Shown: piece after piece, positions 6,468 to 15,420 of the stretch
How the letters are laid out: every line of letters starts with the position of its first letter
Numbering within the stretch: position 1 is the first letter of the stretch
Assembly (NCBI GenBank): GCA_910575435.1
Contig: CAJTGI010000004.1
Location: 124,001-188,000 of the forward strand
Source of the DNA: Clostridiaceae bacterium
GTDB taxonomy: Bacteria; Bacillota; Clostridia; Lachnospirales; Lachnospiraceae
Reading direction: 5' to 3'
Length of the DNA: 64,000 nucleotides
Position numbers and translations under genes: made by a program
Notes under the pieces: generated by a model
Seen by the model: the letters and a program-made list of their open reading frames with translations, nothing else
The model's database searches: none
Told to the model about the DNA's origin: nothing

Positions 6468-7871
6468 CTATTTCCTATAATTCTTCCTTCTAATTCTAGT
6501 CGAGGAGGTATTGATTCCTCCCCTGCCTCTTGTCCCTTTGGCATCAGACTGTACAATATCCCAGATCCTGCCCACCTTGCTGTCTATGTCAGGAGGCACG
6601 TCCTCCCTCAGCCCCTCCTCCATGCGCCGAAGTATGCCGATCTGCCTCCTGATTACCTTCCTGTCTCCGGGCGCTACATCCCTGACCGACCGGGACAAGG
6701 CATCCCGCACATCCCCGATCTGGCTGGCCGATTCAATACCATAAGCATCCGCCAGTTCCATTTCCTCCTCCAGCCTCCTGATATTCCGCAGGCTCTCATT
6801 AATCTGGGCATAATCCATCCGCTTCCCCGCCCGCTTCACGCTATACCTGTACATCCTGTAATAATTCCGCTTCTGGTACTGGGTCAATGGCGTGCGGATG
6901 CGCTTCATATGCCGGAGCCGGAAGGAAAAGACATATTCCAGCCGGATGGATCGCTCCCCCTCCATGGCCGGAACCAGCCTGGAAGCCTCCAGCTCCCCTT
7001 TCAACTCCTCCTTCTTCTGGCGGGGCATGGCAATCCGCTCCTTGATCTCCTCGACCCCGTATCCATCCCCGATATGCCAGGTGCGGACCCGCACCGAGCC
7101 GCCCTTGGGCTGCAGCGTGAGATATTTCCCGGCCCTGACTTCATATCCCATCCCCCTCAAGCGGTCCAGAAGCTCCCCATAGGAATCCACCTCCAGAACC
7201 AGCCTGTCAATATCGTCCTTAATAAACTGCTCCGCGCTATACCGCTTCCCGCCGTCCGCATCCCTCTTCTGATAGCTGCTATTATTTCTGCGGGGCGAGC
7301 CATTCCTATCCTTCTTCGGCTTCATATGCTCCCGGTAATACTCCTGCAGCGTCATCCCGGTATCCATCTCCAGCGTGGGATATCCCTTTTCCTCGCATGC
7401 CCGGTCAACCAGGGGCTGCACATGCTTCGCCCAGTCCCCGATATTGTAGCGGTACATGTAGCCATCCATGCGGTTCACCGAATTAAAACAGATATGGGAG
7501 TGCATATGGTCCTTGTCATTATGCACCCCGTAAACGACCTCGTAACTCTCTCCAAAATAATCCTCGCAAAACTTCCGGGTAATTTCCAGCGCATCCGCTT
7601 CAGAAATATCTTCATCCTTCGGCCAGGACAGTACCCAGTGGTATGCCAGCCGATGGTGCGGATCACGCCGTTCCTTTCCGAAATATCTCTTCGTTGCGGC
7701 CATTTCCTGTAAGGCTTTTTCCGCATCTGCGCTGCAGTTAAGGCTACCCACATATTTATTTCCCTCCGTCTTGTCAGGATTCAATATATATTCCAAAAGC
7801 TTCCTCACACCCACATACACGTCCCCGTGCCTGGGCGGATGCAGCTGGCTGATAAATTTCGTGACTGCCAT
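6468..7871 (-). CDS. mobA: MobP-type relaxase (MobA/VirD2 family)
   Basis: The protein nicks oriT, stays covalently bound to the 5' end and leads the strand through the mating channel. The 467-residue protein has motif I around Tyr28 (EYILNPDKT, likely nucleophile) and the metal-binding three-histidine motif HNDKDHMHSH at 117-126. A helical basic C-terminal half follows. The start at 7871 has an ideal AGGAGGGG site; a longer open frame upstream overlaps parB and lacks support. It lies 98 bases after parB in the same direction, and the predicted oriT is 2.6 kb downstream. Confidence 0.93.
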   Translation of the reverse strand: MAVTKFISQLHPPRHGDVYVGVRKLLEYILNPDKTEGNKYVGSLNCSADAEKALQEMAATKRYFGKERRDPHHRLAYHWVLSWPKDEDISEADALEITRKFCEDYFGESYEVVYGVHNDKDHMHSHICFNSVNRMDGYMYRYNIGDWAKHVQPLVDRACEEKGYPTLEMDTGMTLQEYYREHMKPKKDRNGSPRRNNSSYQKRDADGGKRYSAEQFIKDDIDRLVLEVDSYGELLDRLRGMGYEVRAGKYLTLQPKGGSVRVRTWHIGDGYGVEEIKERIAMPRQKKEELKGELEASRLVPAMEGERSIRLEYVFSFRLRHMKRIRTPLTQYQKRNYYRMYRYSVKRAGKRMDYAQINESLRNIRRLEEEMELADAYGIESASQIGDVRDALSRSVRDVAPGDRKVIRRQIGILRRMEEGLREDVPPDIDSKVGRIWDIVQSDAKGTRGRGGINTSSTRIRRKNYRK

Positions 7872-7969
7872 TACCCCTCCTTTCCGGGGGAGCCCATCCC
7901 CCCGAAGGCATACAATAAAGGCAAATCTCTGTATTGTGATACGCAAGTCTCCCTGCGGTACAGGCAGAA

Positions 7970-8824
7970 TCATCTGCTGGACTGCCATTCCTCCAGAAGT
8001 TCCCGTATGGTGTTCCTGACATAGTCTGCATCCTGCAACTCCTCCTCCGAAAAGAACTCCTCCAGCCAGGATGCCTCCAGCTTCACCGCCTTCTGCGCTG
8101 GCTTCCTTTCCTTATTCCCCAAAATGATTTCCTCTACGTCATCCCATGTGAGGTTCCTGTCAGAACCCAGTTCCTTCAGCCGCTCGCACTGATCCGTATT
8201 CGGCAGCTTCTTCATCTCCTCATAAAATGCCATCAGCGTCCCCTGGTTTTCAGAAGTCAGGTAGGACAGAAGCACCCCGTTCCCCACAGAAATTTTCTTA
8301 TTGTCAACCAGTTCCAGCAAATCCTCCGACAAATGCGTCAGGCGCATGTATCTCTGGATCGTCCTGGCACTGTCCCCGGTGGCCTCGCCAATCTCTTCTG
8401 CGGAAGTCCTGCCCCCCGCCCTTCCCTGGTGCCGGGACGCATCCATCTTCATCTTATAGGCAAACGCCTTCTCGCTGGGCAGGATCACTTCCCGATGGAG
8501 GTTGGCATCCACCATCTCCTGGATGGCATCCTCCAGTGAAACCTCCTCCACGATGCAGGGCAGCTCTGAAAGCCCCGATGCCTTCCCCGCATGCCGCCTC
8601 CTATGCCCGGAAATAATATAATATCCTCCCCCCGGCGACGGCATCACCTTCAGCGGCTCCAGAATCCCCCGCTCCCCCACGGACTGGATCAGCATCTCCA
8701 TGTCCTCATTATCTTCAATTACTTTGAAGGGATGGTTCGGGAACGCCTTCAGATCAGCAATAGGAATCATCTCCACGCCCTGCCCCATGTCATCCCCAAA
8801 GAGCGCATCCAGTCCCTTACTCAT
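7970..8824 (-). CDS. parB: ParB-family partition protein
   Basis: This 284-residue ParB/RepB/Spo0J-family protein is expected to bind parS and act with ParA to keep the excised circular element in daughter cells. The N-terminal ParB/sulfiredoxin-like domain contains the CTP-binding box GHRRRHA at 73-79. A central helix-turn-helix follows (SAEEIGEATGDSARTIQRYM, ~140-160). The start overlaps the end of parA by eight bases. No parS site could be picked out by eye. Confidence 0.92.
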   Translation of the reverse strand: MSKGLDALFGDDMGQGVEMIPIADLKAFPNHPFKVIEDNEDMEMLIQSVGERGILEPLKVMPSPGGGYYIISGHRRRHAGKASGLSELPCIVEEVSLEDAIQEMVDANLHREVILPSEKAFAYKMKMDASRHQGRAGGRTSAEEIGEATGDSARTIQRYMRLTHLSEDLLELVDNKKISVGNGVLLSYLTSENQGTLMAFYEEMKKLPNTDQCERLKELGSDRNLTWDDVEEIILGNKERKPAQKAVKLEASWLEEFFSEEELQDADYVRNTIRELLEEWQSSR

Positions 8825-9623
8825 AGGCCATGACCTCCCTCACAATATCCATGTACGCATCTGCCGCCGGAGACTTCCTGTCATGGGAATAAATGCTCCT
8901 CCCCTTCTGTGCGCACTCCCCTAGGCGCACGGTATAGGGAATGGAAGCCTGGTAAATATTGAGCACCCTGCCGTACTTGTCCCGAAGGGATTCCGAAATC
9001 TGCCGTGTCATATTGGTATTCTTCTGCGTCATGGTCAGCAGTACTCCTTCAATATCAATAGTAGGATTCAACTTCTTGCGCACCCTACGCACGGTCTTAA
9101 TCAGTTCCTCGAACCCCTCCAGTGCTAGGAACTGCGCCTGAACCGGGACAATCGCCCTGTCGCTGGCACAGAAGGCGTTCAGAGTGAGAATGCCCAGGGA
9201 CGGCTGGCAATCAATCAGGATAAAATCATACTCTTCCAAATAAATGTCCAAAATACCCTTTAAAATATAATTCCGCACCTCCGGCCTCTCGTCCAGAAGG
9301 GTGTTCTCCATCCCTGCCAAAATGCTGTTGGAGGGAATGAAATCCACGCCCTCCTCCTGATGCAGCTTCACGAATTCCTCCATGTAGCATTTCAGTTGCT
9401 CCGGGGAATCCCCCTCCAGGGCCTTGTCCATCACCGTGCATATGGTATGCCGCAGGGCATCCGCCTTGATCCCCAGCGCCTTCGTCATGGATCCCTGGGT
9501 ATCAAAATCCACCAGCAGGACTTTCTTTCCCTCCCTTGCCAGGCCAATGCCCACATTGATGGCGGTCGTGGTCTTTCCCACGCCGCCCTTCTGGTTCGCA
9601 ATCGCTATCTTCTTCGCACTCAT
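8817..9623 (-). CDS. parA: ParA-family partition ATPase
   Basis: This 268-residue MinD/ParA-type Walker ATPase has the deviant Walker A KGGVGKTT at residues 12-19, the DFDTQGS motif at ~39-45 and the Walker B-like FILIDCQPSLG at ~134-144. There is no N-terminal HTH, so it is of the shorter Soj-like type. It is preceded by a strong AGGAGG site and forms an operon with parB and the relaxase. The presence of ParAB suggests the excised element can persist or replicate as a circle. Confidence 0.93.
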   Translation of the reverse strand: MSAKKIAIANQKGGVGKTTTAINVGIGLAREGKKVLLVDFDTQGSMTKALGIKADALRHTICTVMDKALEGDSPEQLKCYMEEFVKLHQEEGVDFIPSNSILAGMENTLLDERPEVRNYILKGILDIYLEEYDFILIDCQPSLGILTLNAFCASDRAIVPVQAQFLALEGFEELIKTVRRVRKKLNPTIDIEGVLLTMTQKNTNMTRQISESLRDKYGRVLNIYQASIPYTVRLGECAQKGRSIYSHDRKSPAADAYMDIVREVMAYE

Positions 9624-9649
9624 TTAGTATTCCTCCTATCCCCTTTCCG

Positions 9650-9850
9650 TTATATCCTGGACAAAGCCTCCATCGCTTCATCAAACCTGCATTCCGCTAT
9701 CAACATCTCCGCCTCACGCTCAACTTTCGTCCTGCGGTCAAGTTCCTCCTGGATTTCCTGTATCCTCTTTATCCCACCATTCCCTTTGCCCCGGCATGCT
9801 TTCCAAATCAAGACCGCATACCTCGTCAGCCTAACTCTTCTTTCTTTCAT
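9650..9850 (-). CDS. small charged helical protein
   Basis: This 66-residue protein is rich in Arg, Lys and Glu with a likely coiled-coil middle (RIQEIQEELDRRTKVEREAEMLI). No family is recognised. The start at 9850 has an excellent AGGAGGAGGG site; a longer TTG-start reading adds 12 residues without support. It lies between the HTH gene and parA. Confidence 0.6.
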   Translation of the reverse strand: MKERRVRLTRYAVLIWKACRGKGNGGIKRIQEIQEELDRRTKVEREAEMLIAECRFDEAMEALSRI

Positions 9851-9892
9851 CAAGCCCTCCTCCTTTCCATTAAATAATCCACTCAAATTTCC

Positions 9893-10087
9893 TTATAATT
9901 TCTTTCTTTGTGCATCCTCTGCGCAATATGGACTGCCTCCACGCTTCAATTCTTTGTAAATGGTTGCACGATGCACTCCTATTCTATCCGCTATCGACAC
10001 TACTCTTGCCCCCTGCCCGATCATCTCCTCAATAATCTTCCTGTCCTCATAAGACAGCCTTTTAACTGTTCTCTTGCCTCCCGGCAT
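9893..10087 (-). CDS. small helix-turn-helix regulator
   Basis: This 64-residue protein is almost entirely one HTH domain (RLSYEDRKIIEEMIGQGARV, then ADRIGVHRATIYKELKRG). It matches the N-terminal HTH of IS30-type transposases. The catalytic domain is absent and there is no trace of it downstream, so it is more likely a stand-alone regulator. The ATG at 10087 is preferred, because the upstream GTG at 10096 is too close to the SD. A 10-bp inverted repeat just upstream (10122-10154) could be its operator. It is the first gene of the partition/relaxase operon and the outermost gene at this end of the element. Confidence 0.7.
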   Translation of the reverse strand: MPGGKRTVKRLSYEDRKIIEEMIGQGARVVSIADRIGVHRATIYKELKRGGSPYCAEDAQRKKL

Positions 10088-10121
10088 CTCCTTCACCTCC
10101 CTGTCCTTCGTATAATTAAAT

Positions 10122-10154
10122 AATGGGTTAAAAGCTCTTCGCTCTTAACCCATT
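10122..10154. promoter_or_regulatory. inverted repeat upstream of the HTH gene
   Basis: The perfect 10-base arms AATGGGTTAA / TTAACCCATT are 35 bases upstream of the HTH gene. It may be the operator of that regulator or a hairpin in its leader. There is no T tail toward the gene, so a terminator is less likely. Confidence 0.5.
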
Positions 10155-10177
10155 CCTGATTTACCGTATTTACCATA

Positions 10178-10221
10178 TAAAAAAAGAAATGCGAAAGAGC
10201 TTAAATTCTCTTGTCGCATTT
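10178..10221 (-). terminator. terminator at the element/sfsA boundary
   Basis: On the minus strand AAATGCG-AC-AAGAG...CTCTT-CGCATTT is followed by a T-rich run (TTTCTTTTTTT). It begins 12 bases after the truncated sfsA stop and would block read-through from sfsA into the element. Confidence 0.7.
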
Positions 10222-10232
10222 AATTTTACAAC

Positions 10233-10412
10233 TTACCTAGCAGGATTGTCAGAAATATCAAGAACGACCTCTGCCTCTGGGAGCAAAAGTTCCCGACAAC
10301 GCCCCGTATTCTTTACATGAACCGTCTCCAGCCTGCCATCAATCCATACCTTGGCCACAAACCTATTTTCCCTGCTATGAAATCTTCCCCGTACTACATT
10401 TTTATATTTCAT
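10233..10412 (-). pseudogene. sfsA: sfsA 5' fragment, interrupted by the mobile element
   Basis: The 59 codons encode a clear SfsA N-terminus: a basic start, then RGRFHSRENRF, the ID-G-ETVHVKNTGRCRELL core and DISDNPAR. SfsA proteins are normally about 230 residues long. Here translation stops right after SDNPAR, where the family usually continues with KTKYDLI. A good SD (GGGGGATT) precedes the ATG at 10412. The break coincides with the outer limit of the mobile-element genes, so sfsA is the likely integration site. The remainder should be at the other element end. Confidence 0.88.
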
Positions 10413-10501
10413 GTGAATCCCCCATATTTTTATCCCATGTCGCCAAAGGCAGCAAATTCATCTAAAAGAACGAATAACGCCATGGCGTACGGACCATGGC
10501 G
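10413..10501 (-). terminator. hairpin between the small ORF and sfsA
   Basis: The 13-base arms AATAACGCCATGG / CCATGGCGTTATT (about 10473-10507) are followed on the minus strand by a weak T-rich stretch (CGTTCTTTTAG). It probably is a terminator or attenuator in front of sfsA. Confidence 0.5.
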
Positions 10502-10627
10502 TTATTGCATGTTCAAAAGATACTCTCCAGCCTTCTGCTTCCCCTTCCCTGAAAAGGTACGGCTTTTCCTGTCCGGCTTCCCAGAACGCCTTCCACTATC
10601 CTTTGACTTTATATGAACCAGAAACAT
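10502..10627 (-). CDS. possible 41-aa basic peptide
   Basis: A short open frame starts MFLVHIKSKDSGRRSG and has a Lys/Arg/Gly-rich body. The ribosome site is weak and no family is recognised; a TATAAT-like AT-rich stretch lies upstream. It may be a real small gene or chance. Otherwise the 10413-10743 interval holds only AT-rich promoter-like sequence and the hairpin above. Confidence 0.25.
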   Translation of the reverse strand: MFLVHIKSKDSGRRSGKPDRKSRTFSGKGKQKAGEYLLNMQ

Positions 10628-10743
10628 TTTATCATAATTTTCAATTCATTTCATTATATATTTCATAAAATATTATGAATTTTTTGTGCACATTGTTACT
10701 TTTCACAACTACGCCCATCACAAAAACAAGCAGCGCGATTCTC

Positions 10744-11877
10744 CTACGCATCTCCGCCGACAATTTCCAGAACCTGGTCTATCACATATTCCTGCTGTTC
10801 CCCTGTCAATCCCGGAAAAATAGGCAGACTAATGGCCCTTTCATAAAACTTCTCGGCCTCTGGGCATTGCACTTCCCCATATCCATTCCTCCGATAATAG
10901 GGATGATGATATACCGGGATATAATGTACATTGACTCCCACGCCAGTTTTTCTAAGCCTATCAAAAACATCTTCTCTATCCCGATTCAACACCTGCACCA
11001 TATACAAGTGCCATCCACTATTGCAGTTCGGAATCAACTTAGGCGTTTTCAGTCCCTCGCACCCTGCAAATGCCTCATCATACCTCCGGGCAATCTCTTT
11101 GCGCCTTTCAAGGAAACCATCCAGCTTATTCAACTGGCTGATCCCAAGAGCGCATCCGATATCCGTAATCCGATAATTATATCCCAGTACCACCTGCTCA
11201 TAATACCAGGCTCCCTGATTTTCTTCCAGAAATTCCTCATCTCTAGTAATGCCATGGCTTCGGAACAAAAGAAGTCTTTTATACAATGTCTCATCGTTGG
11301 TGGTAACCATCCCTCCCTCGCCAGTAGTGATAGGTTTCACCGGATGAAAACTAAAGCATGTCATATCAGAAAGCGCTCCAATTTTCTGCCCCTGATATTC
11401 CGCTCCCAGCGCATGCGCCGCATCCTCAATCACCAGCAGGTTATGCTTCTGCGCTATTCTATGTATCTCATCCATCTGGCAGGGCTGCCCGGTATAATGC
11501 ACCGGAATGATTGCTCTCGTCCTTTCGGTAATTTTCCTTTCCAGCTCTTCTGGCGAAATATTGTATGTATCCCTATCAATATCTGCGAACACAGGCTTGC
11601 CTCCGCAATATAGAACACAATTGGAGGATGCCGCAAAAGTAATCGGAGAAGTTATGACCTCTTCCCCCTCTTGAATCCCCGCCGCCAGACAGGCAACATG
11701 CAGCGCGGCAGTTCCATTGCTCACCGCCACCGCATATTTTGCCCCCACATACTCTGCCACACGCTTCTCAAATTCCGAAACCCTGGGCCCCGTAGTCAGA
11801 TAATCCGACCGCAGTACATCCACCACTGCCTGGATATCTTCCTCATCTAATGACTGTCTTCCATACGGTATATACAT
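10744..11877 (-). CDS. pseC: PseC: UDP-4-amino-4,6-dideoxy-N-acetyl-beta-L-altrosamine transaminase
   Basis: The second step of pseudaminic acid synthesis: PLP-dependent amination of the 4-keto sugar made by PseB. The 377-residue DegT/DnrJ/EryC1-family protein has the PseC-type N-terminus MYIPYGRQ, the Asp of EDAAHA (~152) and the PLP lysine in SFHPVKPITTGEGG (~Lys181). The ATG at 11877 is preferred over 11889 because GGAG lies six bases upstream and it matches the family start. It is the last gene of the pse sub-operon. The order here is pseH-pseF-small gene-pseI-pseG-pseC, with pseB 25 kb away. Confidence 0.9.
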   Translation of the reverse strand: MYIPYGRQSLDEEDIQAVVDVLRSDYLTTGPRVSEFEKRVAEYVGAKYAVAVSNGTAALHVACLAAGIQEGEEVITSPITFAASSNCVLYCGGKPVFADIDRDTYNISPEELERKITERTRAIIPVHYTGQPCQMDEIHRIAQKHNLLVIEDAAHALGAEYQGQKIGALSDMTCFSFHPVKPITTGEGGMVTTNDETLYKRLLLFRSHGITRDEEFLEENQGAWYYEQVVLGYNYRITDIGCALGISQLNKLDGFLERRKEIARRYDEAFAGCEGLKTPKLIPNCNSGWHLYMVQVLNRDREDVFDRLRKTGVGVNVHYIPVYHHPYYRRNGYGEVQCPEAEKFYERAISLPIFPGLTGEQQEYVIDQVLEIVGGDA

Positions 11878-12032
11878 AAAACGCTCCATTTCTCCGCCGG
11901 ATCAGTGACTGCAATCTGCATTGACTCGCATATCTCCACCTCTCCTTTGCGGAAATAAAATTAATTTCACTGTGAAACCTTCGCACCCTCCGATCGCAAC
12001 TATTTCCCATTGCGGAAAATGGCATCCCATCC

Positions 12033-13049
12033 TCACATTCGCAATAGATATGCCGCTATCCTTTCAGCTCCCTTTCCATCTACCAGCCGCCTCATCTTCG
12101 CAGAATATGCCTCCCATTCCCGCTGATGGGTCAGCAAGTCCAATGCCTCTCTTCCTATTTTTTCGCAAATTCTTTCATCTGTCCTGACATCCCCCGCATA
12201 TACCATTACGCCTTGTTTCCCCAATGCCTCCGTCCCCATCTTCTGGTTATCGGCAAAAGAAAAGCACACGGTAGGAATGCCGCAAGCGCACAATTCATAT
12301 AGCGTGGTTCCCCCTGCGGACACAGCCACCCTGCATGTTCTCATATAATCGCTCATATTGGCCACATTCTTATGCAAATGAATGCAGGCATGCCGTTCTG
12401 CCAATTCCTGCAATGCCTCCCAATGGCTATTCATGCTTCCCACAATCACATGAAAGACCACTTCCTCCCACTGCGGCATGCCCAGACATTCCAAAAGCAC
12501 TCTTCCCGCTACATTGTAGACATCCGTGCCCCCAGTCGTAATCAGTACCTGACGCTCCCGAGGCAACTCCGTCCCATAGGAAAATTCTTCCCGCAGAGGA
12601 ATATACTTCCCCCCCAGCAGCAGAGCCGTCCCGCTTTCCCGATATCGTTCAGAGAATACTTCCTCATCTGCCCACGGATTATAGTGCAGCACTGCCGAGA
12701 CATCGTACTGCTCCCTTCCATAATCATCCACATATAGCACCTTCGCAGATTGATTCAGGAAACTCAGATACCTCTTGGTAGCCTGATAAGAATCCACCAC
12801 GAGCCAATCAATAGAATACTCCCTCAGAAGAGTGCGCATGCGCTCAGCCTCACCCTCCATATCACGCCAATCCGTTCCGAGGACTATATAAGAGAAGCCC
12901 AGGGCATCAAGCCTTCCGACCTCCTTTTTTTCTGCAAGAAAAAAAAGGACATCCTCCCCCCTTTTCTCACAGGCGCATGCCATGGCAATGCAACGCATCA
13001 AATGGCCTGTTGCAATCTCTTCATTGGCATCCACCCGAAATCCAATCAT
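12033..13049 (-). CDS. pseG: PseG: UDP-2,4-diacetamido-2,4,6-trideoxy-beta-L-altropyranose hydrolase
   Basis: The enzyme removes UDP from the sugar nucleotide before condensation by PseI. The 338-residue GT-B-like protein has the start IGFRVDANEEIATGHLMRC with the catalytic-type His at residue 16. It also has the nucleotide-binding pattern VSAGGTTLYELCACGIPTV near 255-275, which is typical of PseG/MurG relatives. The start overlaps the pseI stop by four bases (ATGA), indicating coupled translation. Confidence 0.92.
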   Translation of the reverse strand: MIGFRVDANEEIATGHLMRCIAMACACEKRGEDVLFFLAEKKEVGRLDALGFSYIVLGTDWRDMEGEAERMRTLLREYSIDWLVVDSYQATKRYLSFLNQSAKVLYVDDYGREQYDVSAVLHYNPWADEEVFSERYRESGTALLLGGKYIPLREEFSYGTELPRERQVLITTGGTDVYNVAGRVLLECLGMPQWEEVVFHVIVGSMNSHWEALQELAERHACIHLHKNVANMSDYMRTCRVAVSAGGTTLYELCACGIPTVCFSFADNQKMGTEALGKQGVMVYAGDVRTDERICEKIGREALDLLTHQREWEAYSAKMRRLVDGKGAERIAAYLLRM

Positions 13050-14089
13050 TGTAGTTCCTCCATCAGAATCGGCTCTCCAAAGCGATATGGCTTCTTCGCT
13101 GATTTTCCAAGCAGTTCCTCATAATATTTTGGTTTCAAGCCAATGGCAGGCCGCACGCTGCGAACATTTTCCTCGGTAAACGCCTCCCCCTGGCAGATAG
13201 GCCGCACGGCCACCAGGGAACGCCTGGATTCACGGCTATGCTTCTCCTCCTCCGTCAATTCAAAAGTCGGCTCTCCCTTTATGCGCACCGCATTCCTGAC
13301 ATCCTGCACCATCTGCCCAAACTCCTCCATCTCCATGGAAAAGCCCGCATCAGGATTGTCAATCTTCCGGCTCAGGCACACATGCTTCTCTATGACTGCA
13401 GCCCCCAGGGAGACCGCAACTACCGGAGCAAGAGATCCCATGGAATGGTCAGAAAGCCCTACAGGAACGCCGAACCGCTCCCTCATATCCGGAATCAACG
13501 AAACCTTCATCTCGTCATACCGAGCCGGATACTGGCTGCAACACTTCAAAAGCACCACCTGATCGTTCCCCTGGCTTCTGCAGGCAGACAATGCTTCCTG
13601 TATCTCTTCCACGCTGCCCATGCCGCAGGACATCACAATAGGCTTGCCCTTGCTGGCAACATATTTGATCAGCGGAATATCGACCAGTTCAAAAGATGCA
13701 ATCTTATAAAACTCCACCTTCATCTCTTCCAAAAAATCCACAGCAGTAAAATCAAAAGGCGTAGACAGAAAATCCACCCCTGACTCCTGGCATTTTTCCT
13801 TCAAGGCAGGCTGCCACTCCCAGGGCGTAAATGCCTCCTGGTAAAGCCGATAATAATTATATCCATCCCACAGGCCGCCCTTGATGCGGTACGGCTCGTC
13901 ATCGCAGTCAATCGTCAGCGTATCCGCAGTATAGGTCTGTATTTTCACGCAGTCCGCTCCAGCCTTTGCCGCCTCCTCGATGATTTTGAAGGCATTCTCT
14001 ATCTTCCCAGCGTGATTGGCAGACATTTCAGCAATGATATACGGCTGACCCTGGTTTATTTTCTCATATAGCCTCATTTCCAACTCCAT
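13046..14089 (-). CDS. pseI: PseI: pseudaminic acid synthase
   Basis: It condenses 2,4-diacetamido-2,4,6-trideoxy-L-altrose with phosphoenolpyruvate to give pseudaminic acid. The 347-residue NeuB-family TIM barrel contains IIAEMSANHAG (~18-28), VKIQTYTADT and SDHSMGS. A C-terminal antifreeze-like (SAF) domain (~285-345) follows. The altrose-specific identity is inferred from the surrounding pseB, C, F, G and H genes. A start five codons in (14077) is possible. Confidence 0.92.
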   Translation of the reverse strand: MELEMRLYEKINQGQPYIIAEMSANHAGKIENAFKIIEEAAKAGADCVKIQTYTADTLTIDCDDEPYRIKGGLWDGYNYYRLYQEAFTPWEWQPALKEKCQESGVDFLSTPFDFTAVDFLEEMKVEFYKIASFELVDIPLIKYVASKGKPIVMSCGMGSVEEIQEALSACRSQGNDQVVLLKCCSQYPARYDEMKVSLIPDMRERFGVPVGLSDHSMGSLAPVVAVSLGAAVIEKHVCLSRKIDNPDAGFSMEMEEFGQMVQDVRNAVRIKGEPTFELTEEEKHSRESRRSLVAVRPICQGEAFTEENVRSVRPAIGLKPKYYEELLGKSAKKPYRFGEPILMEELQ

Positions 14090-14098
14090 TTCTCTCTA

Positions 14099-14467
14099 CT
14101 AAGAATCAAACTTCTCCCCCACCTGGCAGATCTGCTCCAGGCAAGGAACCAGCGAAGCATCAATGCACTGGGCAATCTGCTCCACATCCTCAGAAGTAAA
14201 AGCATCGTTAAAGGCCACCAGCGCATCATTGATCATCTGCTTCTCAATCTTCTCCTCCCCCTCATTCAGCACATCCATCACCTGATTCAGCACTTCCACC
14301 GTCCAGTTGATTCCCTGCATGACCGTTCCAAGCAATTCCGAGGGCAATGTTTCCCTGCCCCGCCGAAAATCATCTGCCAGCAATTCCAGTGCGTCAATCA
14401 ACTTCCTATCATACCTGCAAATCCCAATAATCGCCTCAATCTTGTCCTCTCTCGTCGTCTCCTGCAT
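14099..14467 (-). CDS. small helical protein within the pse operon, unknown
   Basis: This 122-residue, all-helical acidic protein lies between pseF and pseI with a perfect AGGAGG site. No named family is recognised. Its last helix pair (residues ~80-115) lines up by eye with the small protein at 55443-55757 and with residues ~70-110 of the Maf protein at 51557-53329. The shared pattern is a helix, then h-ADI/AQCID, then a hydrophobic helix. It may be an adaptor or subunit acting with the glycosylation enzymes. The similarity is weak and needs a profile search. Confidence 0.7.
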   Translation of the reverse strand: MQETTREDKIEAIIGICRYDRKLIDALELLADDFRRGRETLPSELLGTVMQGINWTVEVLNQVMDVLNEGEEKIEKQMINDALVAFNDAFTSEDVEQIAQCIDASLVPCLEQICQVGEKFDS

Positions 14468-14544
14468 ACTATGTATCCTCCTAATTATAACTGCTCATAT
14501 TCACATCCAAATACCACAACCCCGACATCAGCCAACCATGGAAA

Positions 14545-15249
14545 TCATGCCTTCTCCCGTCCCATCTGAAACTTAAGCTCCGCCAATTTCCAGTCTGTCT
14601 CGCTGTCAATATCCTGCACTTCCAATTCCTCCAGCACCATAGGAGAAATCCCCTCGAGAATCACGCCCTCGGCTCTCAAATACGCATCCACATGATAGCA
14701 ATAAAACTGCCCTGCATCGTGATACATTTTTTCCAAATCCTGGGATCTCTTAGGATAGTTCTCCTTCCATTTCATCTCAATGCCTTGCCCCCGCATCACG
14801 TACCCCCTCTGGGGCGGATATGAAAACGCCACCACAGGCATCACCATCCGGGTGCCATCACCATCTAGCATCTTCATGGCCGAGCGCAATCTCTCTCCCG
14901 TGACAAAGGGTGCCGTGGGATAAATGCAGGCCATCCTGTCAAATTCCTCTCCCCGCTTCCCATACTCTGCAAGCACCTCCAGCAGCACGTCCGCAGTGGT
15001 TGCAAAATCATCTGCCGTCTTCTCGCTGCGCATAAAAGGAACCTCTGCCCCATATTCTTTCGCAATTTGCCCAATCTCTTCACTGTCGGTGGAAACCATC
15101 ACCCTGTCAAAACAGCCGGCCTGCAGCGCTGCCTCGATAGAGTACGCCAGAATCGGCTTCCCGCAGAACGGTTTGATATTCTTTTTCGGAATCCGCTTGC
15201 TCCCACCCCGGGCAGTGATAATTGCAATGCTTTTACTCTCTGCTTCCAT
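14545..15249 (-). CDS. pseF: PseF: CMP-pseudaminic acid cytidylyltransferase
   Basis: It activates pseudaminic acid with CTP, giving the donor used by flagellin glycosyltransferases. The 234-residue NeuA-family protein has ARGGSKRIPKKNI at ~13-25, the DSEEI motif and the C-terminal QDIDSETDWKLAELK. Its place among pse genes decides PseF over NeuA or LegF. Confidence 0.92.
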   Translation of the reverse strand: MEAESKSIAIITARGGSKRIPKKNIKPFCGKPILAYSIEAALQAGCFDRVMVSTDSEEIGQIAKEYGAEVPFMRSEKTADDFATTADVLLEVLAEYGKRGEEFDRMACIYPTAPFVTGERLRSAMKMLDGDGTRMVMPVVAFSYPPQRGYVMRGQGIEMKWKENYPKRSQDLEKMYHDAGQFYCYHVDAYLRAEGVILEGISPMVLEELEVQDIDSETDWKLAELKFQMGREKA

Positions 15250-15420
15250 GCCTGTCCCCCATTTCTTTCGTTCAGTGATATCTGCCGCAAATCTTCTGAA
15301 AAACCATGCGACAATTCCTTCAAGCCCAAGGAATTACCATTTATAGCAATTTATACCCGGTATATGTATCGGCATAAAACGAGAAATCTTCCACCCCTGG
15401 CGCGCTGGACGCCACGGTTC

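Noticed and set aside
9893-10087. IS30 transposase remnant
   Set aside because: Only the HTH resembles IS30. There is no DDE domain, even broken, and no terminal inverted repeats; a stand-alone regulator is more likely.
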